A stretch of DNA of 64,000 nt, taken from Nocardioides sp. Root682 (GTDB lineage Bacteria; Actinomycetota; Actinomycetes; Propionibacteriales; Nocardioidaceae). Position 1 is the first letter of the stretch. The number at the start of each line of letters is the position of its first letter. The stretch is from positions 2,505,664 to 2,569,663 of the forward strand of contig NZ_LMHJ01000001.1 of assembly GCF_001427795.1 (NCBI RefSeq), written 5' to 3'. Made by a program: the position numbers and the translations under genes. This document shows positions 14,742 through 23,548 of the stretch, one piece after another. The notes beneath the pieces are model-generated. The model saw only the letters and a program-made list of their open reading frames with translations, had not been told where the DNA came from and ran no database searches.

Positions 14742-16748
14742 GTGAGCACCCTTCATGCAGAGGTCTCGGGCCGAGCGTGGGACTTCGACGGCCAGCGTCC
14801 CGTGACCATCGGCCGTGACCCCGGCTGCGACATCGTCCTCAGCGGCCCTTCCGTCTCCCGCCAGCACGCGCAGCTGCGGTACGACGGCTCCGGCTGGACG
14901 CTCGTCGACACCGGGTCGAGCAGCGGCACCTGGCAGGGCGGCGTCCGGGTCACCGAGGTCCGCGTCAGCGGCCGTACGGCGATCCGGTTCGGCTCCGTCG
15001 ACGGTGAGGAGCTGGTGCTCACCCCGGCCGCCACGGCCCAGCGTCCCTTCGACGCGGCCGGTGTGCCGCCGGGCCTCCCGCTCGCCCAGACCGTGCTCCC
15101 CGGCGTCGGCCCGCTCGGGCCGAACTACGTCAGCGGCCCCGGCCTGCTCGTGCGTACGGCGACCGGCCCGTTGCGCTTCCCGCCGGGCAGCGTCGTCCGG
15201 ATCGGTCGCGACCCCGCCAACGAGGTGACCATCGACGACCCGTCGGTGTCGCGGCTGCACGGTGTGATCGAGGGCCGCCCCGACGGCTGGTGGTACGTCG
15301 ACAGGTCGACCGCCGGCACGTTCCTGGAGGAGGACCGGGTCGCCCAGCGAAAGCTCGTCGACCCGACGACGCTGATGCTCGGCCACCCCACGGCGGGTGC
15401 CGAGCTGGAGGTGATCCCGATCGTCGAGGCCGGCAAGGCCCAGAAGTCCATCGCGAAGAAGAAGCGCAGGCGCACCGCTGCCCTGGTCGGCGGCATCGCC
15501 GCCGCGCTGGTGCTCGTCGGGGGCGGCGTCACGGCCGCCGTCCTGCTCGGTGGTGACGACGAGGGGTCGTCCGACGCCGACGGGCCCGGCGGCTCCGACG
15601 GTTCTGACGGGGTCCTGACGACCGCTGAGCTCGACCGCGCCAAGCTCGCCAGCGTGCTGATCATCGCGGTCGACGATGACGGTGAACCGATCTACACCGG
15701 GTCGGGCACGATCATCAGCGACGACGGCCTGATCCTGACCAACGCGCACGTGGGCAAGCCGAGTGCTCCCGGACAGCAGCCGCCCGCCGCGGACCCGGCC
15801 GCGCTGCGGATCGCGCTGACGTCCATGAACGACGACGTGCCGGTCGCGGCGTCGTACACGGCGGAGCCGATCGTGGCCGACGGCGTGCTCGACCTCGCAG
15901 TCCTCAAGATCACTGCCGACGCGGACGGCAAGGAGATCAAGGGCGACCTGGACCTGCCGGAGCCGGTGCAGCTCGGAGACAGCGACGAGCTGCGCACCGG
16001 TGACGAGATCACGGCGCTCGGGTTCCCCGCCGTCGCCCACGTCGCCTCCGACGACGGCATCGAGAGCGGCCTCACCGTCACCCGCGGTGTCGTGTCGACC
16101 TTCCTCACCGAGACTGCGATCGACAGCCCCCGGGCCTGGATCGACAGCGACATCCGGATTGGCTCCGGCAATTCCGGCGGCGCCTCGATCAACCTCGACG
16201 GGGAGCTCGTCGGCATCAACAGCGCCGTCGTCACCGAGGCGTCGGTCGGCGAGTCCGGCGCGGGCGGCAGCTTCACCGGCGGCTCGGCGCGGATCCGGCC
16301 GGTCAACCTCACCGAGGCGATCGTCGAGATCGCGAAGAAGGGTGGCGACCCGGAGTACGTGTCGCCGTACCTGGACGACGTACCGGAACCGCCGTCCGAC
16401 CCGATGGGCCAGGCCAGCGCCGGTGGCGCCGGTTGGTCGGTCGACGGCAAGAACGACTGCTCGGAACCGAGCACCCTCGACGACCCACAGACCCTGTCGG
16501 GTGTCACCCTGCCCGCGAACCTCTTCGCCCACTTCGCGGTCACCGGGCTGTCCGACGGCACGGCGTTCACCCTGGAGCTGCGCAACCCGGACGGGGACGT
16601 GCTCGGTTCGTCGGAGGGCGAGTGGAGCCTCGGGTCCGACGACGTGTGCGCAGCTGTCGGCCTGGACGTGCCCGAGGACCTGGTCGGGGCGAACGCGGTG
16701 CTGGTGATCGGCGACGTCGAGATCCAGAACCCGGTGCTCTTCGAGTAG
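14742..16748 (+). CDS. FHA-domain transmembrane trypsin-like serine protease
   Basis: 668 residues with an unusual order. Two FHA domains lie in the cytoplasm: VTIGRDPGCDIVLSGPSVSRQHAQL near residue 20 and VRIGRDPANEVTIDDPSVSRLHGVI near 150, each with the phosphothreonine-binding GR...SxxH core. Then come a basic KKKRRR stretch, one transmembrane helix (about 247-270), an Asp/Gly/Ser linker and an outside trypsin/HtrA-like domain with the catalytic triad His in LTNAHVG, Asp in GVLDLAVLKI and Ser in GSGNSGG. A beta-rich C-terminal domain follows. This topology suggests phosphorylation-dependent control (Ser/Thr kinase partner) of an extracytoplasmic protease. Start GTG 14742 follows a TAGCGT element by 8 nt. 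Confidence 0.9.
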   Translation: MSTLHAEVSGRAWDFDGQRPVTIGRDPGCDIVLSGPSVSRQHAQLRYDGSGWTLVDTGSSSGTWQGGVRVTEVRVSGRTAIRFGSVDGEELVLTPAATAQRPFDAAGVPPGLPLAQTVLPGVGPLGPNYVSGPGLLVRTATGPLRFPPGSVVRIGRDPANEVTIDDPSVSRLHGVIEGRPDGWWYVDRSTAGTFLEEDRVAQRKLVDPTTLMLGHPTAGAELEVIPIVEAGKAQKSIAKKKRRRTAALVGGIAAALVLVGGGVTAAVLLGGDDEGSSDADGPGGSDGSDGVLTTAELDRAKLASVLIIAVDDDGEPIYTGSGTIISDDGLILTNAHVGKPSAPGQQPPAADPAALRIALTSMNDDVPVAASYTAEPIVADGVLDLAVLKITADADGKEIKGDLDLPEPVQLGDSDELRTGDEITALGFPAVAHVASDDGIESGLTVTRGVVSTFLTETAIDSPRAWIDSDIRIGSGNSGGASINLDGELVGINSAVVTEASVGESGAGGSFTGGSARIRPVNLTEAIVEIAKKGGDPEYVSPYLDDVPEPPSDPMGQASAGGAGWSVDGKNDCSEPSTLDDPQTLSGVTLPANLFAHFAVTGLSDGTAFTLELRNPDGDVLGSSEGEWSLGSDDVCAAVGLDVPEDLVGANAVLVIGDVEIQNPVLFE

Positions 16749-16807
16749 CCCGACGACACCTGCTGGCCGGCCTGCTGAGTGGCCTGCTGAGGCGCCTGCT
16801 TCAGCGA

Positions 16808-16838
16808 TTGTGAGGCACGTCGCCTGCGCTGTTAACCT
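16808..16838 (+). promoter_or_regulatory. candidate promoter of the rpsF-ssb-rpsR-rplI operon
   Basis: TTGTGA (16808-16813) and TAACCT (16833-16838) are separated by 19 nt, a slightly long spacing. They predict a leader of about 115 nt before rpsF. Confidence 0.4.
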
Positions 16839-16845
16839 CTCCTGT

Positions 16846-16865
16846 CCGGTGCCGCAAGGCGCCGG
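16846..16865 (+). ncRNA. GNRA-capped hairpin in the rpsF leader (possible S6/S18 autoregulatory element)
   Basis: An 8-bp helix with one U-G pair (CCGGTGCC/GGCGCCGG) closed by a GCAA tetraloop, just downstream of the predicted promoter. rpsF leaders in many bacteria carry an S6:S18-binding element; I cannot fold the whole leader reliably, so this identity is inference. Confidence 0.35.
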
Positions 16866-16958
16866 TCCGACCGAGCCGGGCAGATCCGGATCGGTTTGCA
16901 GAGCCCTCCTGCCACGGAAAGTCCGCGGCCGCCAAGTCCAGAGGAGGTGGAGACCGCT

Positions 16959-17246
16959 TTGCGTAACTATGAAGTCGTGGTCATCCTCGACCCGAGCCTC
17001 GATGAGCGTACGGTTCAGCCGTCGCTCGACAAGTACCTCAACGTCATTCGTAATGACGGAGGAACCGTCGACAACGTCGACATCTGGGGCAAGCGCCGTC
17101 TTGCCTACGAGATCAAGAAGAATGCCGAAGGCATCTACGCGATCATCAAGCTGACCGCTGAGCCGGCAACCGTCGACGAGTTCGACCGCCAGCTGGGCCT
17201 CAACGAGGTCATCCTGCGGACCAAGGTCATCCGACCCACCATCTGA
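16959..17246 (+). CDS. rpsF: 30S ribosomal protein S6
   Basis: 95 residues, binds 16S rRNA with S18. The family pattern is clear: [15 protein letters not shown] at the start, [24 protein letters not shown] in the middle and [13 protein letters not shown] at the end. The start is a TTG at 16959 (codes L, read as fMet); GGAGG followed by GGTGGAG lies 7-12 nt upstream and the mycobacterial protein begins at the same position. A longer in-frame start at 16896 would add 21 unrelated residues. First gene of a conserved operon with ssb, rpsR and rplI. Confidence 0.95.
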   Translation: MRNYEVVVILDPSLDERTVQPSLDKYLNVIRNDGGTVDNVDIWGKRRLAYEIKKNAEGIYAIIKLTAEPATVDEFDRQLGLNEVILRTKVIRPTI

Positions 17247-17366
17247 GGATCCCCGTCGCCTGTGGACGACTACTTCTGTATGTCGGCCCCACAGGCAACG
17301 ATGGGGGCCATCGCCCGGGCCTGACCCGGGTTGGCCACTCGAACCCACCCTCACCAGGAGAGCACC

Positions 17367-17939
17367 ATGGCTGGCGACACCGTCATCACCGTTATCGGCA
17401 ACCTGACCGACGACCCGGAGCTGCGTTTCACGCCCTCCGGCGCCGCGGTTGCCAACTTCACGGTGGCGTCGACCCCTCGCATCTTCAAGCGAGAGTCGAA
17501 CACCTGGGAGGACGGGGAGACCCTCTTCCTGCGGTGCTCGATCTGGCGCCAGGCGGCGGAGAACGTCGCCGAGTCGCTCCAGAAGGGCATGAAGGTCATC
17601 GCGCAGGGCCGGCTCGTGTCGCGCTCCTACGAGACGCGTGAGGGCGAGAAGCGCACGGTCAACGAGCTTCAGGTCGAGGAAATCGGCCCGTCGCTCACGT
17701 TCGCCACGGCCAAGGTCACCCGTGCTGCCCGCTCCGGCGGCGGCCAGGGTGCCGGCGGTCAGGGCGGCGGCTACGGCGGTGGCCAGGGTGGCGGCAACCA
17801 GGGTGGCGGCCGTCCGGCCGGCAATGACCCGTGGGGCAACGGCGGCGGTGCCTCGGCACCGGCCAGCTCGGGCGGCGCGGCGCCGGCAGGTGACCCGTGG
17901 GCCGCTCCGGGTGTCTCGGCCGACGAGCCCCCTTTCTAG
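17367..17939 (+). CDS. ssb: single-stranded DNA-binding protein
   Basis: 190 residues. OB fold in the first 110 residues ([58 protein letters not shown]), then a long Gly/Gln-rich linker (about 120-160) and the acidic tip DEPPF that recruits repair and replication partners. The ATG at 17367 has AGGAG 7 nt upstream; the frame could open at 17331 but lacks a site there. Second gene of the rpsF operon, typical of bacteria. Confidence 0.97.
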   Translation: MAGDTVITVIGNLTDDPELRFTPSGAAVANFTVASTPRIFKRESNTWEDGETLFLRCSIWRQAAENVAESLQKGMKVIAQGRLVSRSYETREGEKRTVNELQVEEIGPSLTFATAKVTRAARSGGGQGAGGQGGGYGGGQGGGNQGGGRPAGNDPWGNGGGASAPASSGGAAPAGDPWAAPGVSADEPPF

Positions 17940-18015
17940 GCAACAACACATCAACCATTCCGGCCCCGCTGCCTGACCAGGCGGGCGCGGCCGGGCTCTG
18001 AGGAGGAGCACCACA

Positions 18016-18252
18016 ATGGCGAAGGCAGTCGTCCGCAAGCCCAAGAAAAAGGTTTGCCAGTTTTGCAAGGACAAGGCGACCGGTGTCGACTACAAGGACA
18101 CCGGCCTGCTGAAGAAGTTCATCTCCGACCGCGGCAAGATCCGTGCCCGTCGGGTGACCGGCAACTGCGTCCAGCACCAGCGGGACGTCGCCATCGCGGT
18201 GAAGAACGCCCGCGAGGTCGCACTGTTGCCCTACACCTCCGCCGGCCGCTGA
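18016..18252 (+). CDS. rpsR: 30S ribosomal protein S18, zinc-binding (C+) type
   Basis: 78 residues. Central motif [31 protein letters not shown] is intact (given here in part), and CQFC near the start plus the Cys in TGNCVQH keep the Zn-ribbon ligands of the C+ paralogue. Some actinobacteria also carry a Cys-free copy used in zinc shortage; none is in this window. GAGGAG lies 9 nt upstream of the ATG. Operon neighbour of ssb and rplI. Confidence 0.96.
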   Translation: MAKAVVRKPKKKVCQFCKDKATGVDYKDTGLLKKFISDRGKIRARRVTGNCVQHQRDVAIAVKNAREVALLPYTSAGR

Positions 18253-18280
18253 TCAGCGACGCGACAGAAGGAGACTGAAC

Positions 18281-18727
18281 ATGAAGATCATCCTGACCCA
18301 GGAAGTCGACGGCCTCGGTGCCGCTGGCGACGTGGTCGAGGTCAAGGACGGCTACGGCCGTAACTACCTCCTCCCGCGCGGCTTCGGCATCCGTTGGACC
18401 CGTGGCGCGCAGGCGCAGGCCGACTCCATCAAGCAGGCCCGGGCCGCTCGCGCGGTTCGTGACGAGGCGCACGCCGCCGAGATCAAGGCCAAGCTCGAGG
18501 GCAAGCCGGTCGACGTCAAGGTGAAGGCCGGCCAGGGCGGCCGGCTGTTCGGCGCGGTCACCGCTGCCGACATCGCCGCCGCGCTCGGCGAGGCCGCCGG
18601 CGAGGCGATCGACAAGCGCACCATCGCGCTCGGCAACCCGATCAAGGCGCTGGGCAGCCACGCCGTGACGGTGAAGCTGCACGACGACGTGACCGTTGCG
18701 GTCGCGCTCAACGTCATCCCCGGCTGA
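18281..18727 (+). CDS. rplI: 50S ribosomal protein L9
   Basis: 148 residues: N-terminal rRNA-binding domain ([34 protein letters not shown] in the usual pattern), long central helix, and a C-terminal domain ending [18 protein letters not shown] lies 7 nt upstream of the ATG at 18281. Last gene of the rpsF operon, followed by a rho-independent terminator. Confidence 0.97.
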   Translation: MKIILTQEVDGLGAAGDVVEVKDGYGRNYLLPRGFGIRWTRGAQAQADSIKQARAARAVRDEAHAAEIKAKLEGKPVDVKVKAGQGGRLFGAVTAADIAAALGEAAGEAIDKRTIALGNPIKALGSHAVTVKLHDDVTVAVALNVIPG

Positions 18728-18746
18728 CAAGAAGCAAATTCGTCGA

Positions 18747-18784
18747 GTGGTCCGAGCCGCAGGGCGAGGACGTATTGAGACGCA
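18747..18784. repeat. REP-like palindromic remnant downstream of rplI
   Basis: Contains GTCGAG, CGAGGACGTATTGAGACGC and a GAGCCGC core that resemble the elements at 10645-10700 and 41432-41466. The shared GTAT[C/T]GAGACGC stretch supports common origin. The palindrome itself is degenerate. Confidence 0.35.
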
Positions 18785-18786
18785 CG

Positions 18787-18827
18787 GCGTGGCCGGTCCC
18801 CTTGGGGGCCGGCCACGCTGGGTTTTT
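18787..18827 (+). terminator. rho-independent terminator of the rpsF-rplI operon
   Basis: GC-rich stem (GCGTGGCCGG ... CCGGCCACGC) with near-perfect arms between 18787 and 18818, followed by TTTTT at 18823-18827. Classic layout 60 bp after rplI. Confidence 0.85.
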
Positions 18828-18943
18828 CGGGCCGAGCGCGTCTTCGGCACTGCTGCGGGCAGCAAGCTGCCACCGGCGCCTCCCGCCGCGCTGCCGGCTG
18901 GGCCGCTAGTTTTGAGGGACTTCCCCCATCTCAGGAGTTCCTT

Positions 18944-19591
18944 GTGCGCGTACGACGGATCTGGCCTGCTGCCTTCCTGCTCCTCGCCCCGGTACTGACC
19001 GGCTGCAGCGACGACGGAGGTGTCGACGGATCGGGCGTCACGCCGCCCACGGACACCCCGAGCACCCCGGCGGTCTCCGACACGACGACCGCTCCGACGG
19101 AGACGACGTCGGCAGCCGAGACCACCTCGGCCGCACCGGCCGCTCTGCCCGCGGCGTGTGACCTGGTCACCTCCGACGACATCGCGAAGGCCTTCGGTGT
19201 CTCGTTCGAGCCGGGTGTGGCCGGCGGGGGCTCCAACGGCGAGGGCGCGTTCGTCTGGGAGAGCGACGACTGCTCCTTCGTCGCCACCGACCTGGTCCGG
19301 GTGACGGTCGCGGTCAGCGGTCCCGACGACTTCACCAAGGGCGGCTTCGGTTGCCCGCAGCCGAGTGAGGACTCCGCCATCCTCGAGCCGGCCGATGACA
19401 TCGCCGGCGCCACCGACGGCTGGTGGAAGGTCAGCGACGCCCCGCCGTTGGCGGCAACGCTGCGCGCCTGCTCTGCGTCGGCACTGGTCGCGGTCGAGCT
19501 GGAGTACGAGGACGGCGTCGACTACGAGGGCGACCCGCGCAGCCAGTCGATCGCCCTTGCCGAGCTGGTGCTCGCGGCACTGCAGGGCTGA
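18944..19591 (+). CDS. putative lipoprotein, possibly DUF3558-like
   Basis: 215 residues from a GTG at 18944 with AGGAG 6 nt upstream. Lipoprotein signal peptide (RVRRIWPAAFLLLAPVLTGC) with lipobox LTGC, then a Thr/Ser/Pro-rich linker (about 25-70) and a globular part with Cys residues in PAACDLV, DDCSFV, FGCPQP and LRACSAS that could form two disulfides. The phrase CDLVTSDDIAKAFGV resembles the start of DUF3558-type lipoproteins; I give that only as a possibility. Function unknown. Confidence 0.75.
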   Translation: MRVRRIWPAAFLLLAPVLTGCSDDGGVDGSGVTPPTDTPSTPAVSDTTTAPTETTSAAETTSAAPAALPAACDLVTSDDIAKAFGVSFEPGVAGGGSNGEGAFVWESDDCSFVATDLVRVTVAVSGPDDFTKGGFGCPQPSEDSAILEPADDIAGATDGWWKVSDAPPLAATLRACSASALVAVELEYEDGVDYEGDPRSQSIALAELVLAALQG

Positions 19592-19599
19592 CGCCCGCA

Positions 19600-19634
19600 G
19601 GTCGAGGAGGTCGCTCTTCGACCGTCTCGAGACC
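19600..19634. repeat. REP-like palindromic element between convergent genes
   Basis: Begins GGTCGAGGAGGTCG and ends CGACCGTCTCGAGACC around a CTCTT loop, so it can form a hairpin and may act as terminator for the convergent lipoprotein and membrane protein genes. It is the reverse complement match of the element at 41432-41466. Confidence 0.55.
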
Positions 19635-19637
19635 AGG

Positions 19638-20189
19638 TCAGGTCGGCTCCGGCTCCGGGTCGGGCTCGGGGCCACCCGCCCAGACGGCCGGGCCGTAGAC
19701 CAGGCACAGCACGATGACGAGGAGCACCCCGGCGAGTCCGAGGGTGCCGACTCCGTAGAGCCAGCTCCAGCCGGCGCCGTCGTACAGGACCGTGGAGACC
19801 AGGGCGACCAGGATGCCTGTCTCGGCGACCGTCCACCACCAGCCACCGCGGGCGCCTGCGGTGCGCGCCTGGCGGGTCAGGGCGTGGCAGAGCGTGGCCT
19901 GGAAGCCAAGTGCCGGCAGAGAGGCGGCCCAGACCACGGCCGTGTCGGCGTCGTCGAGCCATGCCCGAGCGTCGGCAGCGCTGAGCACGGTGGACAGCAG
20001 GAACGCCACCACCGCGAGATACCAGAGGGTCAGCCGCAGCGGGATCTCCGGTCGCGTCCGGGCGAGCTTGATCCAGCCGATGAGGACGAACGCGTTGCCC
20101 AGGACCTCGGAGTAGTCGTAGCGGTCCGCGGGGGCCTTGGTGAACACGACGAGGGCGAGCCCGGCGGCGATCCAGTACAACGGCTTCAT
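19638..20189 (-). CDS. conserved membrane protein of unknown function
   Basis: 183 residues with about six hydrophobic helices: KPLYWIAAGLALVVF, LRLTLWYLAVVAFLLSTV, VVWAASLPALGF, GWWWTVAETGILVALVSTV, GVGTLGLAGVLLVIVLCLVYG. It ends with an acidic Pro-Glu tail (PEPDPEPEPT). Start ATG at 20189 overlaps the MATE stop by four bases (ATGA), so the two are translationally coupled. I do not recognise the family; the context suggests a partner or regulator of the exporter, without proof. Confidence 0.72.
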   Translation of the reverse strand: MKPLYWIAAGLALVVFTKAPADRYDYSEVLGNAFVLIGWIKLARTRPEIPLRLTLWYLAVVAFLLSTVLSAADARAWLDDADTAVVWAASLPALGFQATLCHALTRQARTAGARGGWWWTVAETGILVALVSTVLYDGAGWSWLYGVGTLGLAGVLLVIVLCLVYGPAVWAGGPEPDPEPEPT

Positions 20190-21574
20190 CGGCCGCGCCC
20201 GGCGCCCGTGACCAGCCAGCGGTCGCCGGCCGCGCGATGCAGCAGGGTGGCGAGGCGTCCGCCCATGAACACGGCGCCGAAGACCACCCACAGCCAGGGC
20301 AGTCCGGCGCCCAGCCCACTCGTCAGCAGCACGACGGGAGCGTAGCCGCAGAGCACGATGAGTCCGGCGACCGCCAGGTAGCGGCCGTCGCCCGCGCCGA
20401 TCAGGACTCCGTCGAGCACGAACACGACGCCGGCAACCGGTTGGGCAGCGGCCGCGACCAGCAGCACGGGGACGAGTGCGTCGCGCACGCCCTGGTCGGG
20501 GGTGAACAGCGCGCCGAGCCAGGGGCTGGAGGCGGCGAGCAGTACGCCGGTGACCACGCCGCTCGCGACGCCCCAGCCCACCATCCGGTTCGTCACCGCC
20601 CGCGCGGCGGCGACGTCACCCGCTCCGAGATGGCGCCCGGTGATGGCCTGGGCCGCGATCGCGATCGCGTCGAGGACGAACGCGAGGAACCCCCACAGGG
20701 TCAGCGCCAGCTGGTGCGTCGCGATCGGCACCGCGTCGTCGCTCGCCGAGCCGGACGGGCCGCTGGGACTGGCCGCGATCACCACCGCGTACGTGGTGAC
20801 GAGCAGGGACGCGCGCAGGGTCAGGGTCCGCACCAGCAGGGGTACGCCGGCCCGGGCTGCCGCACGGACGCCGGGCAGGTCGGGGCGCAGGTCGGCACCC
20901 TCCCTCCGCGCGGCCCGGACCACGACGAGCACCAGCGCCACCGCCATCGCGACCTGTGCGATCACCGATCCGAGGGCCGAACCGGCGATCTCCAGTCGGG
21001 GGACCGGCCCGCCGCCGTACACGAGGAGGATGTTGAGGGCGATGTTGGCGAGGTTGCCGACGACGGCGACGACCAGTGGCGTGCGGGTGTCCTGCAGGCC
21101 ACGCAGGACGCCAGTTGTCGCGAGGACGAGGAGCAGGGGCGTGATGCCGCCCGCGGCGATCCGGAGGTACGTCGTCGCGGGGTCGTTGACCGCGTCGGAC
21201 GCACCGAACAGGCCGACGAGCGGACCGGCGAGGAGGGCGGTTGCCAGCGTGACCGGGACGCCGATGACGACAGCCAGCCAGAGGCCGTCGATGCCCTGGG
21301 CGAGTGCCGCTCGTCGTTGTCCGGCGCCGAGCTGGCGCGCGACGCTCGCGGTGGTGCCGTAGGCCAGGAACACGCACAGGCCGACGACGGTGGCGAGCAC
21401 CGTCCCGGCGATCCCGAGGCCGGCGAGCTCGCGGGTGCCGAGGTGGCCGACGACGGCGGCGTCGCCGAGCAGGAAGAGCGGTTCGGCGACGAGCGCGAGG
21501 AACGCGGGGACCGCCAGACGGGCGATTTCCCGGTCGAGCAGCCGGTGTTCGGGGCGTCGGGTGAGGCGGCTCAC
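20186..21574 (-). CDS. MATE family efflux transporter
   Basis: 462 residues and about twelve transmembrane helices in two related halves, typical of MATE (DinF-like) cation/drug antiporters. Motifs seen: FLALVAEPLFLLGDAAVVGHLGT in helix 1 and GVLRGLQDTRTPLVVAVVGNLANIALNILLVYG around helices 5-6 (quoted in parts), and GRHLGAGD in the second half. Start GTG at 21574 (VSRLTRR) with AGCAGG upstream; the frame extends to 21820 but that part is unlike the family and lies in the dnaB upstream region. Substrate unknown. Confidence 0.92.
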   Translation of the reverse strand: MSRLTRRPEHRLLDREIARLAVPAFLALVAEPLFLLGDAAVVGHLGTRELAGLGIAGTVLATVVGLCVFLAYGTTASVARQLGAGQRRAALAQGIDGLWLAVVIGVPVTLATALLAGPLVGLFGASDAVNDPATTYLRIAAGGITPLLLVLATTGVLRGLQDTRTPLVVAVVGNLANIALNILLVYGGGPVPRLEIAGSALGSVIAQVAMAVALVLVVVRAARREGADLRPDLPGVRAAARAGVPLLVRTLTLRASLLVTTYAVVIAASPSGPSGSASDDAVPIATHQLALTLWGFLAFVLDAIAIAAQAITGRHLGAGDVAAARAVTNRMVGWGVASGVVTGVLLAASSPWLGALFTPDQGVRDALVPVLLVAAAAQPVAGVVFVLDGVLIGAGDGRYLAVAGLIVLCGYAPVVLLTSGLGAGLPWLWVVFGAVFMGGRLATLLHRAAGDRWLVTGAGRGR

Positions 21575-22050
21575 GGACCTGCTGTCCTGATCGGTGGATA
21601 ACTCGGGCGTGGTTGTGGATAGGCGTTCGGAGCGGCGGGGGCGCCGGGGTGCGCCAAAGGGGACCCCGTGTGACACCCGTATGTCCGGAAAGTGAACGAG
21701 ATCACACCGAACTTTTTCTTCATCCACAGGCTCGGGAGAACGTTCATGCAGGTCAGAGGCACAATCGGTGTCCGCATCAGGCCTCTCTCCACAGGTTCCT
21801 CCCCAGCCCGTACACACCATCCACGCGTGTCGTCCACGGCGGGTCGCAGGTTATCCCCAGGCCCTGTGTACAGGCCGCTTTCGCCGGACGGCTACTGACC
21901 CGTAGGTTGCCAGTCCGGGTGCAGGACGCCCCTCCCGGGGTACGGCGCGGCTGCCGCATTGTGTCGGGGCCGGTTCGTACCGTGACGGCAAGATCGCTGG
22001 GCCAATTGCAGCGCCCGGATGCAGGGCAACGAAAGAGGGAGAGGGCAACC
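21575..22050. other. 476-bp intergenic region upstream of dnaB with DnaA-box-like cluster
   Basis: The longest non-coding stretch in the window. Open frames here are not convincing. It holds five DnaA-box-like nonamers (see next entry), an A/T-rich pocket at 21709-21720 in otherwise 70% GC DNA, and the dnaB leader with a purine-rich ribosome-binding site (GAGGGAGAGGG, 22036-22046). No dnaA, dnaN, parAB or ribonuclease P RNA is nearby, so it is not the standard oriC. Confidence 0.6.
21593..21859. promoter_or_regulatory. cluster of five DnaA-box-like sequences
   Basis: Compared with TTATCCACA: TTATCCACC (minus, 21593-21601), CTATCCACA (minus, 21614-21622), TCATCCACA (plus, 21720-21728), CTCTCCACA (plus, 21783-21791) and TTATCCCCA (plus, 21851-21859). 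Four match 8/9 and one 7/9. Such a density is unlikely by chance in DNA of this composition. Probable DnaA binding region controlling dnaB or titrating DnaA. Confidence 0.5.
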
Positions 22051-23469
22051 GTGAGTCTCACGGACGACGCGCCGTCATGGACCTCCGAGCCACCCGCGGA
22101 GTGGGGTGACGGCCCCGCGGCCTACGCCCCGGGTGACGCCCCGCAGCAGTCCGCCGGCGGACGGGTGCCGCCGCAGGACATGGCTGCCGAGCAGTCCGTG
22201 CTCGGCGCGATGCTCATCTCCAAGGACGCGATCGCCGACGTCGTCGAGGTGCTCCGCGGCCCGGACTACTACCGCCCCGCGCACGAGTCGATCCACGAGA
22301 CGATCCTCGACCTCTACAGTCGCGGCGAACCGGCCGACATGGTCACGGTCGCCGGTGAGCTCCAGCGTCGCGGCGAGCTGCAGAAGGTGGGCGGGGCGCC
22401 GTACCTCCACACCCTGGCCGCCAACGTCCCGATCGCCGCCAACGCCGGCTTCTACGCCGAGATCGTGCGCGAGAAGTCGATCCTGCGCCGCCTGGTCAAC
22501 GCCGGCACCAAGATCGTCCAGATCAGCTACGCCGGCGAGGGCGACGTCGACAGCATCGTCAACGAGGCGCAGGCCGAGGTCTACCAGGTCACCGACCGCC
22601 GCAAGGCCGAGGACTACGCCCCCCTCGGCGACATCATGGACGGCGTCCTCGACGAGATCGAGGCGATCGAGAACCGTGAGTCAGGGATCTACGGCGTCCC
22701 GACCGGCTTCGCCGATCTCGACGACCTGACCAACGGCCTGCACGCCGGTCAGATGATCGTCGTCGCCGCTCGACCGGCCATGGGCAAGTCGACCCTGGCT
22801 CTCGATTTTTGCCGGGCCGCCTCGATCCACCACAACATGACCAGTGCCTTCTTCAGCCTCGAGATGACGCGCGCCGAGATCGTGATGCGGTTGCTCTCGG
22901 CCGAGGCACGCATCCCGCTGAACCACATCCGCAACGGCAAGATGGGCACCGAGGAGTGGGACCGCCTGGCCCGCCACGTCGCCAAGATCTCCGCCGCGCC
23001 GATGTTCATCGACGACTCCCCGAACATGACGATGACCGAGATCCGCGCCAAGGCGCGCCGGCTCAAGCAGAAGCACGACCTGCGGATCCTGGTCATCGAC
23101 TACCTCCAGCTGATGAGCTCGGGCAAGAAGGTCGAGTCCCGTCAGCTCGAGGTCTCGGAGTTCTCCCGGCAGATGAAGCTGCTGGCCAAGGAGCTCGAGG
23201 TCCCGATCATCGCGCTCTCGCAGCTGAACCGTGGCCCCGAGCAGCGCGCGGACAAGAAGCCGATGATGAGCGACCTTCGTGAATCCGGCTCGATCGAGCA
23301 GGACGCGGACATGGTGATCCTGCTGCACCGCGAGGACGTCTACGAGAAGGAGTCGACCCGCCCCGGCGAGGCCGACCTGATCGTTGCCAAGCACCGCAAC
23401 GGCGCGACCCGGGACGTCACCGTGGCCTTCCAGGGTCACTACAGCCGTTTCGTCGACATGGCGCACTGA
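22051..23469 (+). CDS. dnaB: replicative DNA helicase DnaB
   Basis: 472 residues. N-terminal DnaB domain (PPQDMAAEQSVLGAMLISKDAI near residue 45) and RecA-like C-terminal domain with Walker A ARPAMGKST near 240, FFSLEM, the DnaB motif with LVIDYLQLM (Walker B) near 350, ALSQLNRG and LRESGSIEQDADMV. The GTG at 22051 has GAGGGAGAGGG upstream; longer in-frame starts run into the regulatory region. There is no intein, unlike the M. tuberculosis homologue. Last member of the conserved rpsF-to-dnaB block. Confidence 0.97.
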   Translation: MSLTDDAPSWTSEPPAEWGDGPAAYAPGDAPQQSAGGRVPPQDMAAEQSVLGAMLISKDAIADVVEVLRGPDYYRPAHESIHETILDLYSRGEPADMVTVAGELQRRGELQKVGGAPYLHTLAANVPIAANAGFYAEIVREKSILRRLVNAGTKIVQISYAGEGDVDSIVNEAQAEVYQVTDRRKAEDYAPLGDIMDGVLDEIEAIENRESGIYGVPTGFADLDDLTNGLHAGQMIVVAARPAMGKSTLALDFCRAASIHHNMTSAFFSLEMTRAEIVMRLLSAEARIPLNHIRNGKMGTEEWDRLARHVAKISAAPMFIDDSPNMTMTEIRAKARRLKQKHDLRILVIDYLQLMSSGKKVESRQLEVSEFSRQMKLLAKELEVPIIALSQLNRGPEQRADKKPMMSDLRESGSIEQDADMVILLHREDVYEKESTRPGEADLIVAKHRNGATRDVTVAFQGHYSRFVDMAH

Positions 23470-23548
23470 CGCCGGCGTCTTCCGGTAGCGGACGTCGAGG
23501 CGTCGTCGGTCCGAAATATCCCTGCAGCGATCCGGGTTGAGCAACGAC

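Noticed and set aside
14727..18074. A 1,115-codon minus-strand frame antisense to the FHA-protease to ssb genes
   Set aside because: Same shadow effect of high GC3; the forward genes have full family motifs.
20237..21601. A 454-codon plus-strand frame antisense to the MATE gene
   Set aside because: No recognisable domain; the MATE frame has all expected helices.
21575..22050. Chromosomal oriC
   Set aside because: DnaA-box-like sites are present but no dnaA, dnaN, rpmH or parAB lies beside them, and the boxes are imperfect. Kept only as a DnaA-binding candidate.
22051..23469. Intein in dnaB
   Set aside because: The protein is 472 residues with the helicase motifs uninterrupted; no splicing motifs.
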